64,000 nucleotides of DNA from Anaerococcus nagyae (lineage in GTDB: Bacteria > Bacillota > Clostridia > Tissierellales > Peptoniphilaceae): NCBI RefSeq assembly GCF_017874535.1, contig NZ_JAGGLS010000003.1, positions 62,001 through 126,000 on the forward strand, written 5' to 3'. Below are positions 53,223-61,866 of this stretch, piece by piece (position 1 is the stretch's first letter; each line of letters starts with the position of its first letter). The translations under genes and the position numbers were made by a program. A model generated the notes under the pieces. That model did not search any database. It saw only the letters and a program-made list of their open reading frames with translations, and was not told the origin of the DNA.

Positions 53223-54357
53223 TGAAATCCTCATATAAATTACGTCCTGTACTAAAATTATATAGATTGGATGCATCTATCATTCTTGAGAAAACTATTT
53301 TATCTGTTTTAGACAAATTGTAAGAATCTTTCTTTCTGATGATGGCCTTTGCCTTTGCATTTTTTAGGATATATTCTGATTTTTTATTAAAAGCCAGTAC
53401 TTTATAAAAATCAAGATCGTAGTTGTTAAAGCAAATTTTATTTTCTAATATATAATTAAGCATTAATCTTTTTATCCTTGATGAAGTATATCTTTTAGTT
53501 GTGGCTTCTTTAATAAAATTGTTAAAAGAGCAGTTTTTTATAGCTATTTTTTCTAAATAGTTATCTATGCCATTTTCATAACCTATAATATCATCCATGA
53601 GTCTATGTTCAATTAATATCAGAAATTTAAATAAATCGTAATAATAATTCATATTTGCTAAACCATAAATTTCTTTACTTTTTTCAATTAACTCATAGGA
53701 ATAACTAGGAACATGGTCTTTATAAGAATCAAAAATATGTTTTCTTATAGCTGTAGATGATGAGATCTTAGAGTTATTTAATTTTATATCCTTGTTAGCA
53801 GACGAAATTCTTTTTATAGGAATAGCTTTAACTTTTGAATTTATTTTTTCTATAGCTCTAATATATTCTAAAGCTAGGATATTATTTGATGTTATAAAGT
53901 TATTATCTCCTAAAATTTCAACTGTAGCATTATAACGTGCTTTTGTAAATGAACTATTATTTAAATTTTTTTTAGTAAGAACATCAAGTTCATCTTTTTT
54001 ATCAATTAATATATAAGCTTTTTTTAAAAAATCATCAGGCTCCTCATTTTCTATACCAAAGCATAGATAATCTATATCTAATTTATTTAAAATTTTAACA
54101 GATCCTAAAGCAAAATATTCTGCAGATTGCAAACTAATATAATTAGGCATTTCTACAACCATATCAAAACCTGCTTTCATGGCAGCATCCGCTCTACTAA
54201 ATTTATCAATTATAGCGGCTTCTCCTCTTTGAACATAATCTCCACTCATAAGACTTATAGCGATTTCTGCCTTAGTTTTTTCTTTTGACTTTTCTAATAA
54301 ATATTCATGACCATTGTGAAATGGATTGAATTCTGAGATAATTCCTAATTTTTTCAT
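53200..54357 (-). CDS. tmcAL: tRNA(Met) cytidine acetate ligase (YlbM)
   Basis: Forms N4-acetylcytidine at the wobble C34 of elongator tRNA-Met using acetate and ATP. It is 385 residues from ATG 54357 (MKKLGIISEFNPFHNGHEYLL, the standard start). An in-frame TTG six codons earlier (54375) is less likely. The nucleotidyltransferase HxGH motif is in PFHNGH (near 14-17); LMSGDYVQRGEAAIIDKFSRA and KRISSANKD match the family. The last is followed by SSSTAIRKHI, the ISSTxIR-like motif. No ribosome site is seen and a -10 (TATAAA) sits 6 nt before the ATG, so the message may be leaderless. It lies near rsmD-coaD, as in Bacillus. Confidence 0.93.
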   Translation of the reverse strand: MKKLGIISEFNPFHNGHEYLLEKSKEKTKAEIAISLMSGDYVQRGEAAIIDKFSRADAAMKAGFDMVVEMPNYISLQSAEYFALGSVKILNKLDIDYLCFGIENEEPDDFLKKAYILIDKKDELDVLTKKNLNNSSFTKARYNATVEILGDNNFITSNNILALEYIRAIEKINSKVKAIPIKRISSANKDIKLNNSKISSSTAIRKHIFDSYKDHVPSYSYELIEKSKEIYGLANMNYYYDLFKFLILIEHRLMDDIIGYENGIDNYLEKIAIKNCSFNNFIKEATTKRYTSSRIKRLMLNYILENKICFNNYDLDFYKVLAFNKKSEYILKNAKAKAIIRKKDSYNLSKTDKIVFSRMIDASNLYNFSTGRNLYEDFTKKIRRY

Positions 54358-54363
54358 AATAAA

Positions 54364-54392
54364 TTTATACCCCAAAAGCTCTATTTTCTAAA
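54364..54392 (-). promoter_or_regulatory. Promoter of tmcAL
   Basis: On the minus strand: TTTAGA (54387-54392), 17-bp spacer, TATAAA (54364-54369), then 6 nt to the ATG. Confidence 0.5.
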
Positions 54393-54446
54393 GGTTATAA
54401 AAAGTTCTCTTTATCATTATTATGATTTTTATTATAATTTATATTA

Positions 54447-54455
54447 TGGTATAAT
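54447..54455 (+). promoter_or_regulatory. Extended -10 promoter of the efp operon
   Basis: TGG followed by TATAAT (54450-54455). There is no clear -35, as expected for an extended -10. TAGGAGG and ATG 54483 follow. Confidence 0.55.
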
Positions 54456-54482
54456 AATCAATAGAAAACTTTAGGAGGATTT

Positions 54483-55040
54483 ATGATATCTGCAAATGAT
54501 TTAAGAAAAGGTGTTACTTTTGTATATGATAATGATGTATATCAAGTAATTGATTTCCAACACGTTAAACCAGGAAAGGGTGCAGCTTTTGTACGTGCAA
54601 AAATAAGATCAGTTATGGGTGGTGGAACAAAAGATGTAACATTTAACCCTAATGAAAAATTTGAAAATGCTGTAATATCTACAAAAGAAATGCAATATTT
54701 ATACAATGATGGTCAATTATATTATTTCATGGACCCAGAAAGTTTTGAACAAATTGGCATTGAATATGAAGCAGTAGAAGAGGCTATTAAATATGTAAAA
54801 GAAAATGATAATGTTCAAATCAAATTCTACGAGGGTAAACCATTTAGTGTTGATGCACCAAATTTTGTAGAACTAGTAGTTACTGAAACAGAACCAGGTA
54901 TAAAAGGAGATACAGCTACTAATGTAACAAAACCAGCAACAGTAGAAACAGGGGCTGTTATAAATGTTCCAGTGTTTGTTAATGAAGGTGACACTATAAA
55001 AATTGATACAAGAACTGGAGATTACTTATCCAGAGTTTAA
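54483..55040 (+). CDS. efp: Elongation factor P
   Basis: Relieves ribosome stalling at proline runs by binding between the P and E sites. It is 185 residues, three beta-barrel domains. Opening [30 protein letters not shown] is standard. The modified Lys at the tip of domain I is in KPGKGAAF (near residue 32). The C-terminal signature is [17 protein letters not shown]. No genB/yjeK-type modification gene is in the window. It is the first gene of a long operon. RBS TAGGAGG. Confidence 0.97.
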   Translation: MISANDLRKGVTFVYDNDVYQVIDFQHVKPGKGAAFVRAKIRSVMGGGTKDVTFNPNEKFENAVISTKEMQYLYNDGQLYYFMDPESFEQIGIEYEAVEEAIKYVKENDNVQIKFYEGKPFSVDAPNFVELVVTETEPGIKGDTATNVTKPATVETGAVINVPVFVNEGDTIKIDTRTGDYLSRV

Positions 55041-55050
55041 GGAGATACTA

Positions 55051-55377
55051 ATGGCTAATACATTTAGAAATGGTCAAGTAAAAATTGCCAATGACATCTT
55101 AGACCAACTTGCTATTAGAGCAAGTGAAGAGGTTAATGGAGTTTATGGTATAAATTCAGATCAAAATAAGCATAATCAGAAAGCTAATAGCCCAAAGGCT
55201 GTAGTTAATAATTATGATGGGAGACTTCATATTGACCTTACAGTTAATCTTGATAAAAATGTAAATGTTAGAAAAACTGTAAAAAATATCCAAGAAAATG
55301 TTATTAGAGTTATAGAATCTATGACAGGAATAGAAGTAGCTAGAGTAAATGTATCTATACCAAAGATTGAGATCTAA
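55051..55377 (+). CDS. Asp23/Gls24-family protein (YqhY)
   Basis: It is 108 residues from ATG 55051 with TAAGGAG 7 nt upstream; an earlier in-frame ATG at 55003 lies inside efp and adds an unrelated leader. The pattern FRNGQVKIANDILDQLAIRASEEVNGVYGI and the C-terminal RKTVKNIQENVIRVIESMTGIEVARVNV match the family. In Bacillus the gene yqhY sits in the same accBC-nusB neighbourhood and is linked to acetyl-CoA carboxylase control. Here it sits between efp and nusB, without accBC. Confidence 0.88.
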   Translation: MANTFRNGQVKIANDILDQLAIRASEEVNGVYGINSDQNKHNQKANSPKAVVNNYDGRLHIDLTVNLDKNVNVRKTVKNIQENVIRVIESMTGIEVARVNVSIPKIEI

Positions 55378-55751
55378 TGAAAAGAAGTGAACAAAGAGAA
55401 TGGGTCTTTAAATTAATCTATGAAGATAGTATCAACAGAATAGAAGATGTTGAAAAGACCCTTGAAAATCATGATTTAACAGGTGAGGAATTTATCAAGG
55501 AATCCATAATTTCCTATAATGAAAATTACGAAGCTATAGAGGAAACATTAAAAAATACTTTGAATAATAGATATAAACGATTATCAAAAGTAGAAAAGGC
55601 AATATTGTTTTTAAGTATAAATGAGATGAGATATATGGACATACCAGTATCTGTTTCTATAAATGAAGCTGTAGAATTAACTAAAATTTACTCAGATGAA
55701 AAAGACTATCAGATGATAAATTCAGTTTTAGGAAAGATTGTAAGATCCTAA
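55377..55751 (+). CDS. nusB: Transcription antitermination factor NusB
   Basis: Forms the NusB-NusE complex that binds boxA RNA and allows complete rRNA transcription. It is 124 residues, all helical, somewhat short. The opening KRSEQREWVFKLIYEDS corresponds to the RRxARexalqlLY pattern. The C-terminal half MRYMDIPVSVSINEAVELTKIYSDEK and SVLGKIVR is highly typical. It overlaps both neighbours by one base (TAATG), so the efp operon is translationally coupled here. Confidence 0.95.
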   Translation: MKRSEQREWVFKLIYEDSINRIEDVEKTLENHDLTGEEFIKESIISYNENYEAIEETLKNTLNNRYKRLSKVEKAILFLSINEMRYMDIPVSVSINEAVELTKIYSDEKDYQMINSVLGKIVRS

Positions 55752-56938
55752 TGATAAAAGCGCTTTCTGTAAAACAGTTTAATGAATATTTCAAAACAAA
55801 TATTAAGCATGATCCAATATTATCAAGGGTTTATATTAAAGGAAGTTTAGCAAATATTAGATATAGTCACAATCACTTATATTTTTCCCTTAAAGAAGAT
55901 AGTGATGTAATTGATTGTGTTATTTATTACTATGAAGATAAGGATATAGAATTTTCTTTTAACGAAGGTATCGATGTAATCGTTAAGGGAAATTTATTTT
56001 TAAATAATTACTCGTCAAAAATTGTTATTGTAACAAGTAATATAGAAGAAGTTGGTTTATCAGAAGAGTATGCTGAGTTTCTTAAAGTGAAAAAGGATTT
56101 TAAAGAGCGCGGCTATTTTGATTTTGAAAATAAGAAAGCAATACCTACTTTTCCTAAAAAGATAGGTTTAATCACATCAAAAGACGGAGCTGCTATAGTA
56201 GATTTTTTATCGGTTATTAATCAAAAGCCAAACGATATAAGTATTAAATTAGCTGCTGTAAAAGTCCAAGGTAGCCAGTCAATTGAGTTAATAGTCGATG
56301 CTATAAAAAAACTTGACGATCTTAAATTAGATGTAATAGTTATAACACGTGGTGGTGGATCTAGTGAAGATTTAGGAGCTTTCAATAATAAGGAGATTAT
56401 AGAAACAGTATATCAGGCAAACACTCCAGTTATTTCAGCTATAGGTCATAAGATAGATACAACTTTGTTAGATTTAGTAGCAGATTTATCTTTACAAACT
56501 CCTACAGAAGCAGGTTCTTATATAATTGCAAACTATTCTAATATTGAAAAAGAAAGCGAAAAAATTCTTGATTCTATGAGAGATATTATAAGAAATCAAA
56601 TTAATATAAATGAATTAAGATTAAATGCAATAGAAAAGAATATAAAGGTTTTAAATCCAGAGTTAAAAGTAGATGATAAGCTTAGGGATATAGATAATCT
56701 TAAAAATAACTTAGACAAAATCTTGTTATCTAACTATAAAGATATGGAAACTAAACTTGACTTTACTGAAAAGAGATTGAAGCTCATTAAGAACTTAATT
56801 GAAACTAAAAAGAAGAGCATTATTATTAAGGATATTTCTGGAAATAAAATATTTAGCAAATATTCTCTTGAAACTGGTAATTTAGTAGAAATAGAATTTA
56901 GCGATGGAAGGATAAAGGCTATTATTAGCGATGGATAA
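55751..56938 (+). CDS. xseA: Exodeoxyribonuclease VII large subunit
   Basis: Catalytic subunit of a single-strand-specific DNA exonuclease used in repair. It is 395 residues. The N-terminal OB domain (SVKQFNEYFKTNI...VYIKGSLANIRYSHNHLYFSLKE) binds ssDNA. The catalytic core holds IGLITSKDGAAIVDFLSVI, VIVITRGGGSSEDLGAFNNKEI and PVISAIGHKIDTTLLDLVADL followed by QTPTEAGSYI. The C-terminal coiled coil that carries XseB is present. It overlaps xseB by 8 bases. Confidence 0.96.
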   Translation: MIKALSVKQFNEYFKTNIKHDPILSRVYIKGSLANIRYSHNHLYFSLKEDSDVIDCVIYYYEDKDIEFSFNEGIDVIVKGNLFLNNYSSKIVIVTSNIEEVGLSEEYAEFLKVKKDFKERGYFDFENKKAIPTFPKKIGLITSKDGAAIVDFLSVINQKPNDISIKLAAVKVQGSQSIELIVDAIKKLDDLKLDVIVITRGGGSSEDLGAFNNKEIIETVYQANTPVISAIGHKIDTTLLDLVADLSLQTPTEAGSYIIANYSNIEKESEKILDSMRDIIRNQININELRLNAIEKNIKVLNPELKVDDKLRDIDNLKNNLDKILLSNYKDMETKLDFTEKRLKLIKNLIETKKKSIIIKDISGNKIFSKYSLETGNLVEIEFSDGRIKAIISDG

Positions 56939-57116
56939 GTCATTTGAAGATAATTATAAAAAAATGGAAGAGCTTTTAGAAGATCTTGAAGAAAACAAAG
57001 ATAATTTAGATGAGAGCATTAGAATTTATCAACAAGCTAATGAACTTTATAAACAACTTAAGGATCAACTTGGTGAGTATAAAGCTAAAGTTGAAGTGAT
57101 TACAGGCAATGAATAG
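56931..57116 (+). CDS. xseB: Exodeoxyribonuclease VII small subunit
   Basis: Small helical subunit that coats the XseA coiled coil. It is 61 residues. The motif SFEDNYKKMEELLEDLEENKDNLDESIRIYQQANELYKQLKDQL is cut here for length: key parts are KKMEELLEDLE and the conserved LDESIRIYQQA. It overlaps xseA by 8 bases and ispA by 8 bases, which supports tight co-translation. Confidence 0.93.
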   Translation: MDKSFEDNYKKMEELLEDLEENKDNLDESIRIYQQANELYKQLKDQLGEYKAKVEVITGNE

Positions 57117-57936
57117 TACCGAATTTAAAGAAATTTTAGCAGAAAATAAAAAATTAATAGATTCTATAGTTAGCCAAACTTTTGATAAGTCATATAGGTT
57201 ATATGAGCCTTTGGTCTATGCTCTTGATTCTGGAAAAAGAATTAGAGCGAATTTATATTTAGAAACTTTAAGAATGTTAGGGAAAAGTCCAACTAGTGAT
57301 GATATATTATTTGCCCTAAGTCTTGAGATGATCCATGCATATTCCTTAGTACATGATGATTTACCAGCTATGGATGATGATAATGTTAGGCGTGGCAAAG
57401 CATCGTTACATATAAAGTTTGGTGAAGACATAGGAATTTTAACAGGGGATGCTCTTTTAAATGAGGCTTCAACTCTTTTATTTGAGCTATCTCTAAAAGA
57501 TAGTTCATACATAAAAGCAAGTAAATATCTATTTGATCATACTGGATATAAGGGAATGATAGAAGGACAAGTTCTAGATCTTAGAAGAGATAATATTTAT
57601 GATAAGTCTTACTTATTAAATGTTTATGATAAGAAAACAGCTGATTTATTCAAGGCCTCTATAGTAGGTGCTGGTCTTGTATGTAATTTAGCTGATGAAA
57701 AGATTGTTAAACTTTGTGATTATGCTTATAATTTAGGACTTGCCTATCAAATTCAGGATGATTTATTAGAAGATGCTTATAAAGATGAATTAAATATCCT
57801 AAATATTATGAATAATGATGAAGCTAGAGAACTTTTAGATAAAATTAACTTATTTGCAAAAAATACTATAAAAGAATTTTCTGATAATGATTTTCTTTTA
57901 TATCTAATAGATTATCTATCAGTACGTGAAGATTGA
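57109..57936 (+). CDS. ispA: Polyprenyl (farnesyl/geranylgeranyl) diphosphate synthase
   Basis: Condenses isopentenyl diphosphate with allylic diphosphates to C15/C20 isoprenoids for undecaprenyl and quinone-type lipids. It is 275 residues. The first Asp-rich motif is LVHDDLPAMDDDNVRRGKASLH (first D near 81). The second is IQDDLLED, with Leu-Glu where most have ILD. GKRIRANLYLETLRMLG near 40 is the IPP-binding GKRlRP-like segment, with Ala for Pro. It has no neighbouring dxs, which usually follows in clostridia; argR comes next after 9 nt. Confidence 0.92.
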   Translation: MNSTEFKEILAENKKLIDSIVSQTFDKSYRLYEPLVYALDSGKRIRANLYLETLRMLGKSPTSDDILFALSLEMIHAYSLVHDDLPAMDDDNVRRGKASLHIKFGEDIGILTGDALLNEASTLLFELSLKDSSYIKASKYLFDHTGYKGMIEGQVLDLRRDNIYDKSYLLNVYDKKTADLFKASIVGAGLVCNLADEKIVKLCDYAYNLGLAYQIQDDLLEDAYKDELNILNIMNNDEARELLDKINLFAKNTIKEFSDNDFLLYLIDYLSVRED

Positions 57937-57945
57937 GGATTAATT

Positions 57946-58398
57946 ATGAAAAAATATACTAGACAAAGACTAATTCTTGATATTATTCAAAATAACGAAG
58001 TGAAAACTCAAAGTCAACTTTCTGAAATGCTCAGAGATCATGGGGTAAATGCAACACAAGCTACAATTTCTAGAGACATCAAGGAACTTAGAATTTCAAA
58101 AGTTCAGGCAGATGATTATGAGTATAAATATACGGTTGTAGATACAGTTTATGATACACTTAATGAAAGAATGGAGAAGATTTTTAAGGAGTCTGTATTA
58201 TCAGTAGAGAAATCTGCTCAACTATGTGTCATAAAAACTATTTCATATTGTGCAACAGTTTGTGGCCAATACATAACAAACTCTAAGCTTAAAAACATTG
58301 GTGGAATAGTAACAGGCATTGATACAATATTTATAACACCTAAAGATTTTGAAAAATTAGATGAATTAATAGAAGATATAAGAGGTATGGTCAGATAA
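57946..58398 (+). CDS. argR: Arginine repressor
   Basis: Hexameric arginine-sensing DNA-binding protein; in this position it is often named AhrC. It is 150 residues. The N-terminal winged helix reads YTRQRLILDIIQNNEVKTQSQLSEML with ATQATISRDIKEL, the recognition helix. The C-terminal oligomerisation domain has CVIKTISYCATVCGQYI and GIVTGIDTIFI, where most members have GTIAGDDT. The aspartates that bind arginine are thus partly changed. It overlaps recN by one base. No arginine genes are in the window. Confidence 0.92.
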   Translation: MKKYTRQRLILDIIQNNEVKTQSQLSEMLRDHGVNATQATISRDIKELRISKVQADDYEYKYTVVDTVYDTLNERMEKIFKESVLSVEKSAQLCVIKTISYCATVCGQYITNSKLKNIGGIVTGIDTIFITPKDFEKLDELIEDIRGMVR

Positions 58399-60098
58399 TG
58401 CTAGCCGAGCTCTTTATTGATAACTTTGTTATTATTAAAAGAAATCACATATATTTTGAAGATGGTTTTAATGTATTAACGGGAGAAACTGGTTCAGGAA
58501 AATCTCTTATACTTGAAGCCATTAATTTATTATTAGGGAAAAGAGCTGACAAGGATATAGTAGGCAGATTTGCAGAAAAAACATTAATAGAAGGAGTTTT
58601 TAAGCTTAATCCTAAAACTAAAAGAATACTTGAAAACAATAATGTAGTATTTGATGAAGATGATAATAAACTAATTGTAAGTAGAACTATATCAAAAAAA
58701 TCATCAACACTAAGGATTAACGGTAGGATAGCAAATCTTACGATATTAAGAGAAATTTCACCGATTTTATTAGATATATATAATCAAGGAGACTCTAATG
58801 CCTTTATGAATAAGGCGAATTACATTTATTTTATAGATAACTATTCTAATGATAAAAAAACTCAAGATTTAAAAAAGATGGTCAAAGCTTTAGTGAATCA
58901 AAAAAATGATTATTTAGTCAAGTATAATAATCTAAATCTATCTGAAGAGGAGATTCAAAGAGAGAGAGATCTCATAAAGTATCAAATAGATGAGATTGAA
59001 CAGGTTGATTTACTTTCTGTAAATGAAGAAGATATAGACGAAGAATACAAGAAACTTAATAATATTAATGCTTTAAGAGAATCCATTGAAACAGCAAAAG
59101 GAATAATAGATAATAGTGATTATGATGTAAATTCTATATCTAATATGATAAGCACCAGTATGAGTGAATTATCTTCTTACTCAAATTTTGATCAAAAAGT
59201 TAGTGAGTTTTATGATAGGTTATCTGCCATAAATGATGAACTAAATGATATATATTCTGATATGGATATCTATGAGGAAACTTTAGTAGGAGATCCAGAA
59301 CGCAGTCAAGAATTAGAAGATTTGATGGAGCATATTTTTAATCTTAAACGCAAGTATGGTGCAACAATTGATGATATAATGACATATTATGATACGATTT
59401 CGAAAAGAAGTAAGGAACTTGACGAAATTGAAGATCTAAGAGATAATTTGGATAATATTTTAAGCGATCTTGATAAAAAATTAGAAGAAAATGCTAATAA
59501 ACTTCATGAAATTAGGGTAAATAAAAGTAAAATTATAGAAGAAAAGATTAATAAATCTATAAAAGATCTAAATATCAAAAATGGACTTTTTAAAATAGAA
59601 TTCAACAAAAAAGATGCTGTAGATACTACAGGAATTGATGAAGTAGATTTTCTCATAAGAACTAACAAGGGAGAGGCATTAAAATCCCTTACAAAGACAG
59701 CATCGGGTGGTGAAATATCTAGAATTATGCTAGCATTTAAAGAAATATTTGCTGACTTTGATAATGTTGATACTATGATATTTGATGAAATAGACACTGG
59801 TATTTCTGGTAGGACAGCACAAATAGTTGGAGAGAAGATTCTTGACTTATCTAAGAGAAGACAAGTGATATCGATAAGCCACTTACCACAAATAGCTTCT
59901 CTTGCTAGTAACCATATACTTATATCAAAAAGAGATGTGGGAGATTATACAATATCTTCTACTGAAAAAATTGAAGAAGATAATCGTATTAACGAAATTG
60001 CTAGATTAATTGGTGGTGTAAATATTACTGATATTACTATAAATTCAGCAAGTGAAATGTTAACTATGGCGGAGGAATTAAGAAATGAGCGAAGATAA
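58398..60098 (+). CDS. recN: DNA repair protein RecN
   Basis: SMC-like ATPase that gathers broken DNA ends. It is 566 residues, the usual length. N-terminal LAELFIDNFVIIKRNHIYFEDG leads to Walker A GETGSGKSLILEAI (near 30-43). A long central coiled coil runs from about 150 to 370. The C-terminal ABC signature TASGGEISRIMLAFK, Walker B TMIFDEIDTGISGRTA and the D-loop/His switch ISHLPQIASLA complete it. It overlaps argR by 1 and the next gene by 14 bases. No spoIVB follows, unlike in spore formers. Confidence 0.97.
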   Translation: MLAELFIDNFVIIKRNHIYFEDGFNVLTGETGSGKSLILEAINLLLGKRADKDIVGRFAEKTLIEGVFKLNPKTKRILENNNVVFDEDDNKLIVSRTISKKSSTLRINGRIANLTILREISPILLDIYNQGDSNAFMNKANYIYFIDNYSNDKKTQDLKKMVKALVNQKNDYLVKYNNLNLSEEEIQRERDLIKYQIDEIEQVDLLSVNEEDIDEEYKKLNNINALRESIETAKGIIDNSDYDVNSISNMISTSMSELSSYSNFDQKVSEFYDRLSAINDELNDIYSDMDIYEETLVGDPERSQELEDLMEHIFNLKRKYGATIDDIMTYYDTISKRSKELDEIEDLRDNLDNILSDLDKKLEENANKLHEIRVNKSKIIEEKINKSIKDLNIKNGLFKIEFNKKDAVDTTGIDEVDFLIRTNKGEALKSLTKTASGGEISRIMLAFKEIFADFDNVDTMIFDEIDTGISGRTAQIVGEKILDLSKRRQVISISHLPQIASLASNHILISKRDVGDYTISSTEKIEEDNRINEIARLIGGVNITDITINSASEMLTMAEELRNERR

Positions 60099-60630
60099 AT
60101 TTTACGAAACATCTATAAAGTCGGATACAATATATGATGGCAAAATTTTAAAACTTAGAGTTGATACTGTAGAGCTTCAAAATAAAAAATATTCCAAGAG
60201 AGAAATAGTTGACCACCAAAAAGGTGTTGGAATTATTGCTTATGATGGAGAAGATAAATTATGGATGGTAAGCCAATATAGAAAAGCAGTAGATCAAGTT
60301 ATGCTTGAAATACCAGCAGGACTAATAGATGCTAATGAAACTCCAATTGAGACTGCCCGTCGTGAATTGCAAGAAGAAGTAGGATTTTACCCAGAAACTT
60401 GCGACTTTTTATTCACTATGCACTCATCACCTGGTTTTACTAATGATAAGCTTTCATTTTTCCTGGCAAAAGACTTAAGGGAATCAAAGCTTGATTTAGA
60501 TGAAGATGAGGATTTAGAGGCAAAATCTTATCCGATAGATGAACTTTACAACAAAGTTTTAAATGGAGAAATAACTGATGCAAAAACTATAATTGCAATA
60601 CAATATGCAGTTATGCATGAAAGCAAATGA
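60085..60630 (+). CDS. NUDIX hydrolase, ADP-ribose pyrophosphatase type
   Basis: Cleaves ADP-ribose or related nucleoside diphosphates. It is 181 residues. The Nudix box is GLIDANETPIETARREL followed by QEEVGF (G-x5-E-x7-RE-x2-EE-x-G), complete. The upstream VDHQKGVGIIAYDGEDKLWMVSQYRKAVDQ and downstream MHSSPGFTNDKLSFFLAKDL (with the PG of the ADPRase loop) match NudF. RBS GGCGGAGG lies inside the recN end. It overlaps scpA by four bases. Confidence 0.92.
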   Translation: MSEDKFYETSIKSDTIYDGKILKLRVDTVELQNKKYSKREIVDHQKGVGIIAYDGEDKLWMVSQYRKAVDQVMLEIPAGLIDANETPIETARRELQEEVGFYPETCDFLFTMHSSPGFTNDKLSFFLAKDLRESKLDLDEDEDLEAKSYPIDELYNKVLNGEITDAKTIIAIQYAVMHESK

Positions 60631-61337
60631 ATTTAAACATTGAACTAGAGGGCTATCAAGGCCCTTTTGATTTGTTATTAAAACTTATTGAAAAACAAAA
60701 GATTGATATTTATGATATAAAGCTTGAAGATATTACTAATGATTACCTGCTAGAGATAGAAAAGCTTGATACTTCTTTAGAGGATATTTCAAGCTTTATT
60801 TATATAGCTTCCATACTTTTAAGTATTAAATCTTCAAAGCTTTTACCAAAAGATGAAGATGATAATAACCTTGAAGAAGATTTATTAACATATCTAATAG
60901 AATACAAGAAAATAAAATCAGTTCAAGATGATTTTAAAAAACTAGAATTAGAAGCTAGGAAAATACATAGCAAATATGCTGAGGATCTTTCACAATTTGA
61001 AAGTGAAGAAGAATTCATCAGTAAAGATGTTGTTCTACTTGCTAGACAATTTGAGAAGTTATTAAAAAAATTAGAAAAAGAAGAGGTGCCTAGAAATGTA
61101 ATATCTCAAATAAAGACACCAGATGTCAATGATTATCTAAGTTCTTATAGAAAAGCTTTAGATATAAAAGGTGATTTAAGACTTGATCTGATTACAAATG
61201 AAATTCACAGTAAATCTGAATGTATAGCTAGTTTTTTGGCACTATTAGAATTATTTAAACTAAAAGAAATTTATTTAGAGCAAAAAGAAGGTAATAAGTT
61301 TCATATAAAAAAGAGGGGTCAGTCTATAAATGGATAA
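60627..61337 (+). CDS. scpA: Segregation and condensation protein A
   Basis: Kleisin subunit that bridges SMC heads in chromosome condensation. It is 236 residues. N-terminal YQGPFDLLLKLIEKQKIDIYDIKL is the standard kleisin start that binds the SMC neck, and the C-terminal winged helix ends KEIYLEQKEGNKFHIKKRG. The middle is charged and binds ScpB. It overlaps scpB by 8 bases. Confidence 0.95.
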   Translation: MNLNIELEGYQGPFDLLLKLIEKQKIDIYDIKLEDITNDYLLEIEKLDTSLEDISSFIYIASILLSIKSSKLLPKDEDDNNLEEDLLTYLIEYKKIKSVQDDFKKLELEARKIHSKYAEDLSQFESEEEFISKDVVLLARQFEKLLKKLEKEEVPRNVISQIKTPDVNDYLSSYRKALDIKGDLRLDLITNEIHSKSECIASFLALLELFKLKEIYLEQKEGNKFHIKKRGQSING

Positions 61338-61866
61338 TGCTTACCTAAAAGGAGTAATTGAAGAGATTTTTTATGTATGGGGTGAACCGATAGATATAGA
61401 AGATTTATCTAAGATTATTGTAGATGCAAATAAAAATCAAATAAAAGCTGCTCTTTTGGAAATGATTGATGAAAGAGAAAACGGTGATAGTGGACTATTG
61501 ATTAAGAAATTTAATAATTCCTATCAGTTTACAACTAGAGCTGAACATGATAAGTATTTTACTAATTTAATAAAATCATCAGAAAAAAAACTTTCCACAT
61601 CTGCTTTAGAGACCCTATCAATTATTGCTTATAAGCAACCTATAACACGTGCTGAGATAGATAAGATAAGAGGGGTTAGATCCCAATCAACAATAGATAA
61701 TCTATTGGATCGTGGTCTTATTAAAGAAAATGGTAGATTAGATAAGATAGGAAAGCCTATAATCTATATAACTACAGATTTATTTTTGAAATATTTTGAT
61801 ATAAAAGACTTATCAGAATTGCCAGAGATTAAGGAAGCAGAGGATAATCTATATGAGGATCAATAA
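61330..61866 (+). CDS. scpB: Segregation and condensation protein B
   Basis: Winged-helix dimer that completes the SMC-ScpAB complex. It is 178 residues. LKGVIEEIFYVWGEPIDIEDLSKI matches the usual E..LF..G.p.....L start, and LSTSALETLSIIAYKQPITRAEIDKIRGV near 92-120 is the hallmark. VRSQSTIDNLLDRGLIKENGR follows. It overlaps rluB by 14 bases. smc itself is not in the window. Confidence 0.96.
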   Translation: MDNAYLKGVIEEIFYVWGEPIDIEDLSKIIVDANKNQIKAALLEMIDERENGDSGLLIKKFNNSYQFTTRAEHDKYFTNLIKSSEKKLSTSALETLSIIAYKQPITRAEIDKIRGVRSQSTIDNLLDRGLIKENGRLDKIGKPIIYITTDLFLKYFDIKDLSELPEIKEAEDNLYEDQ

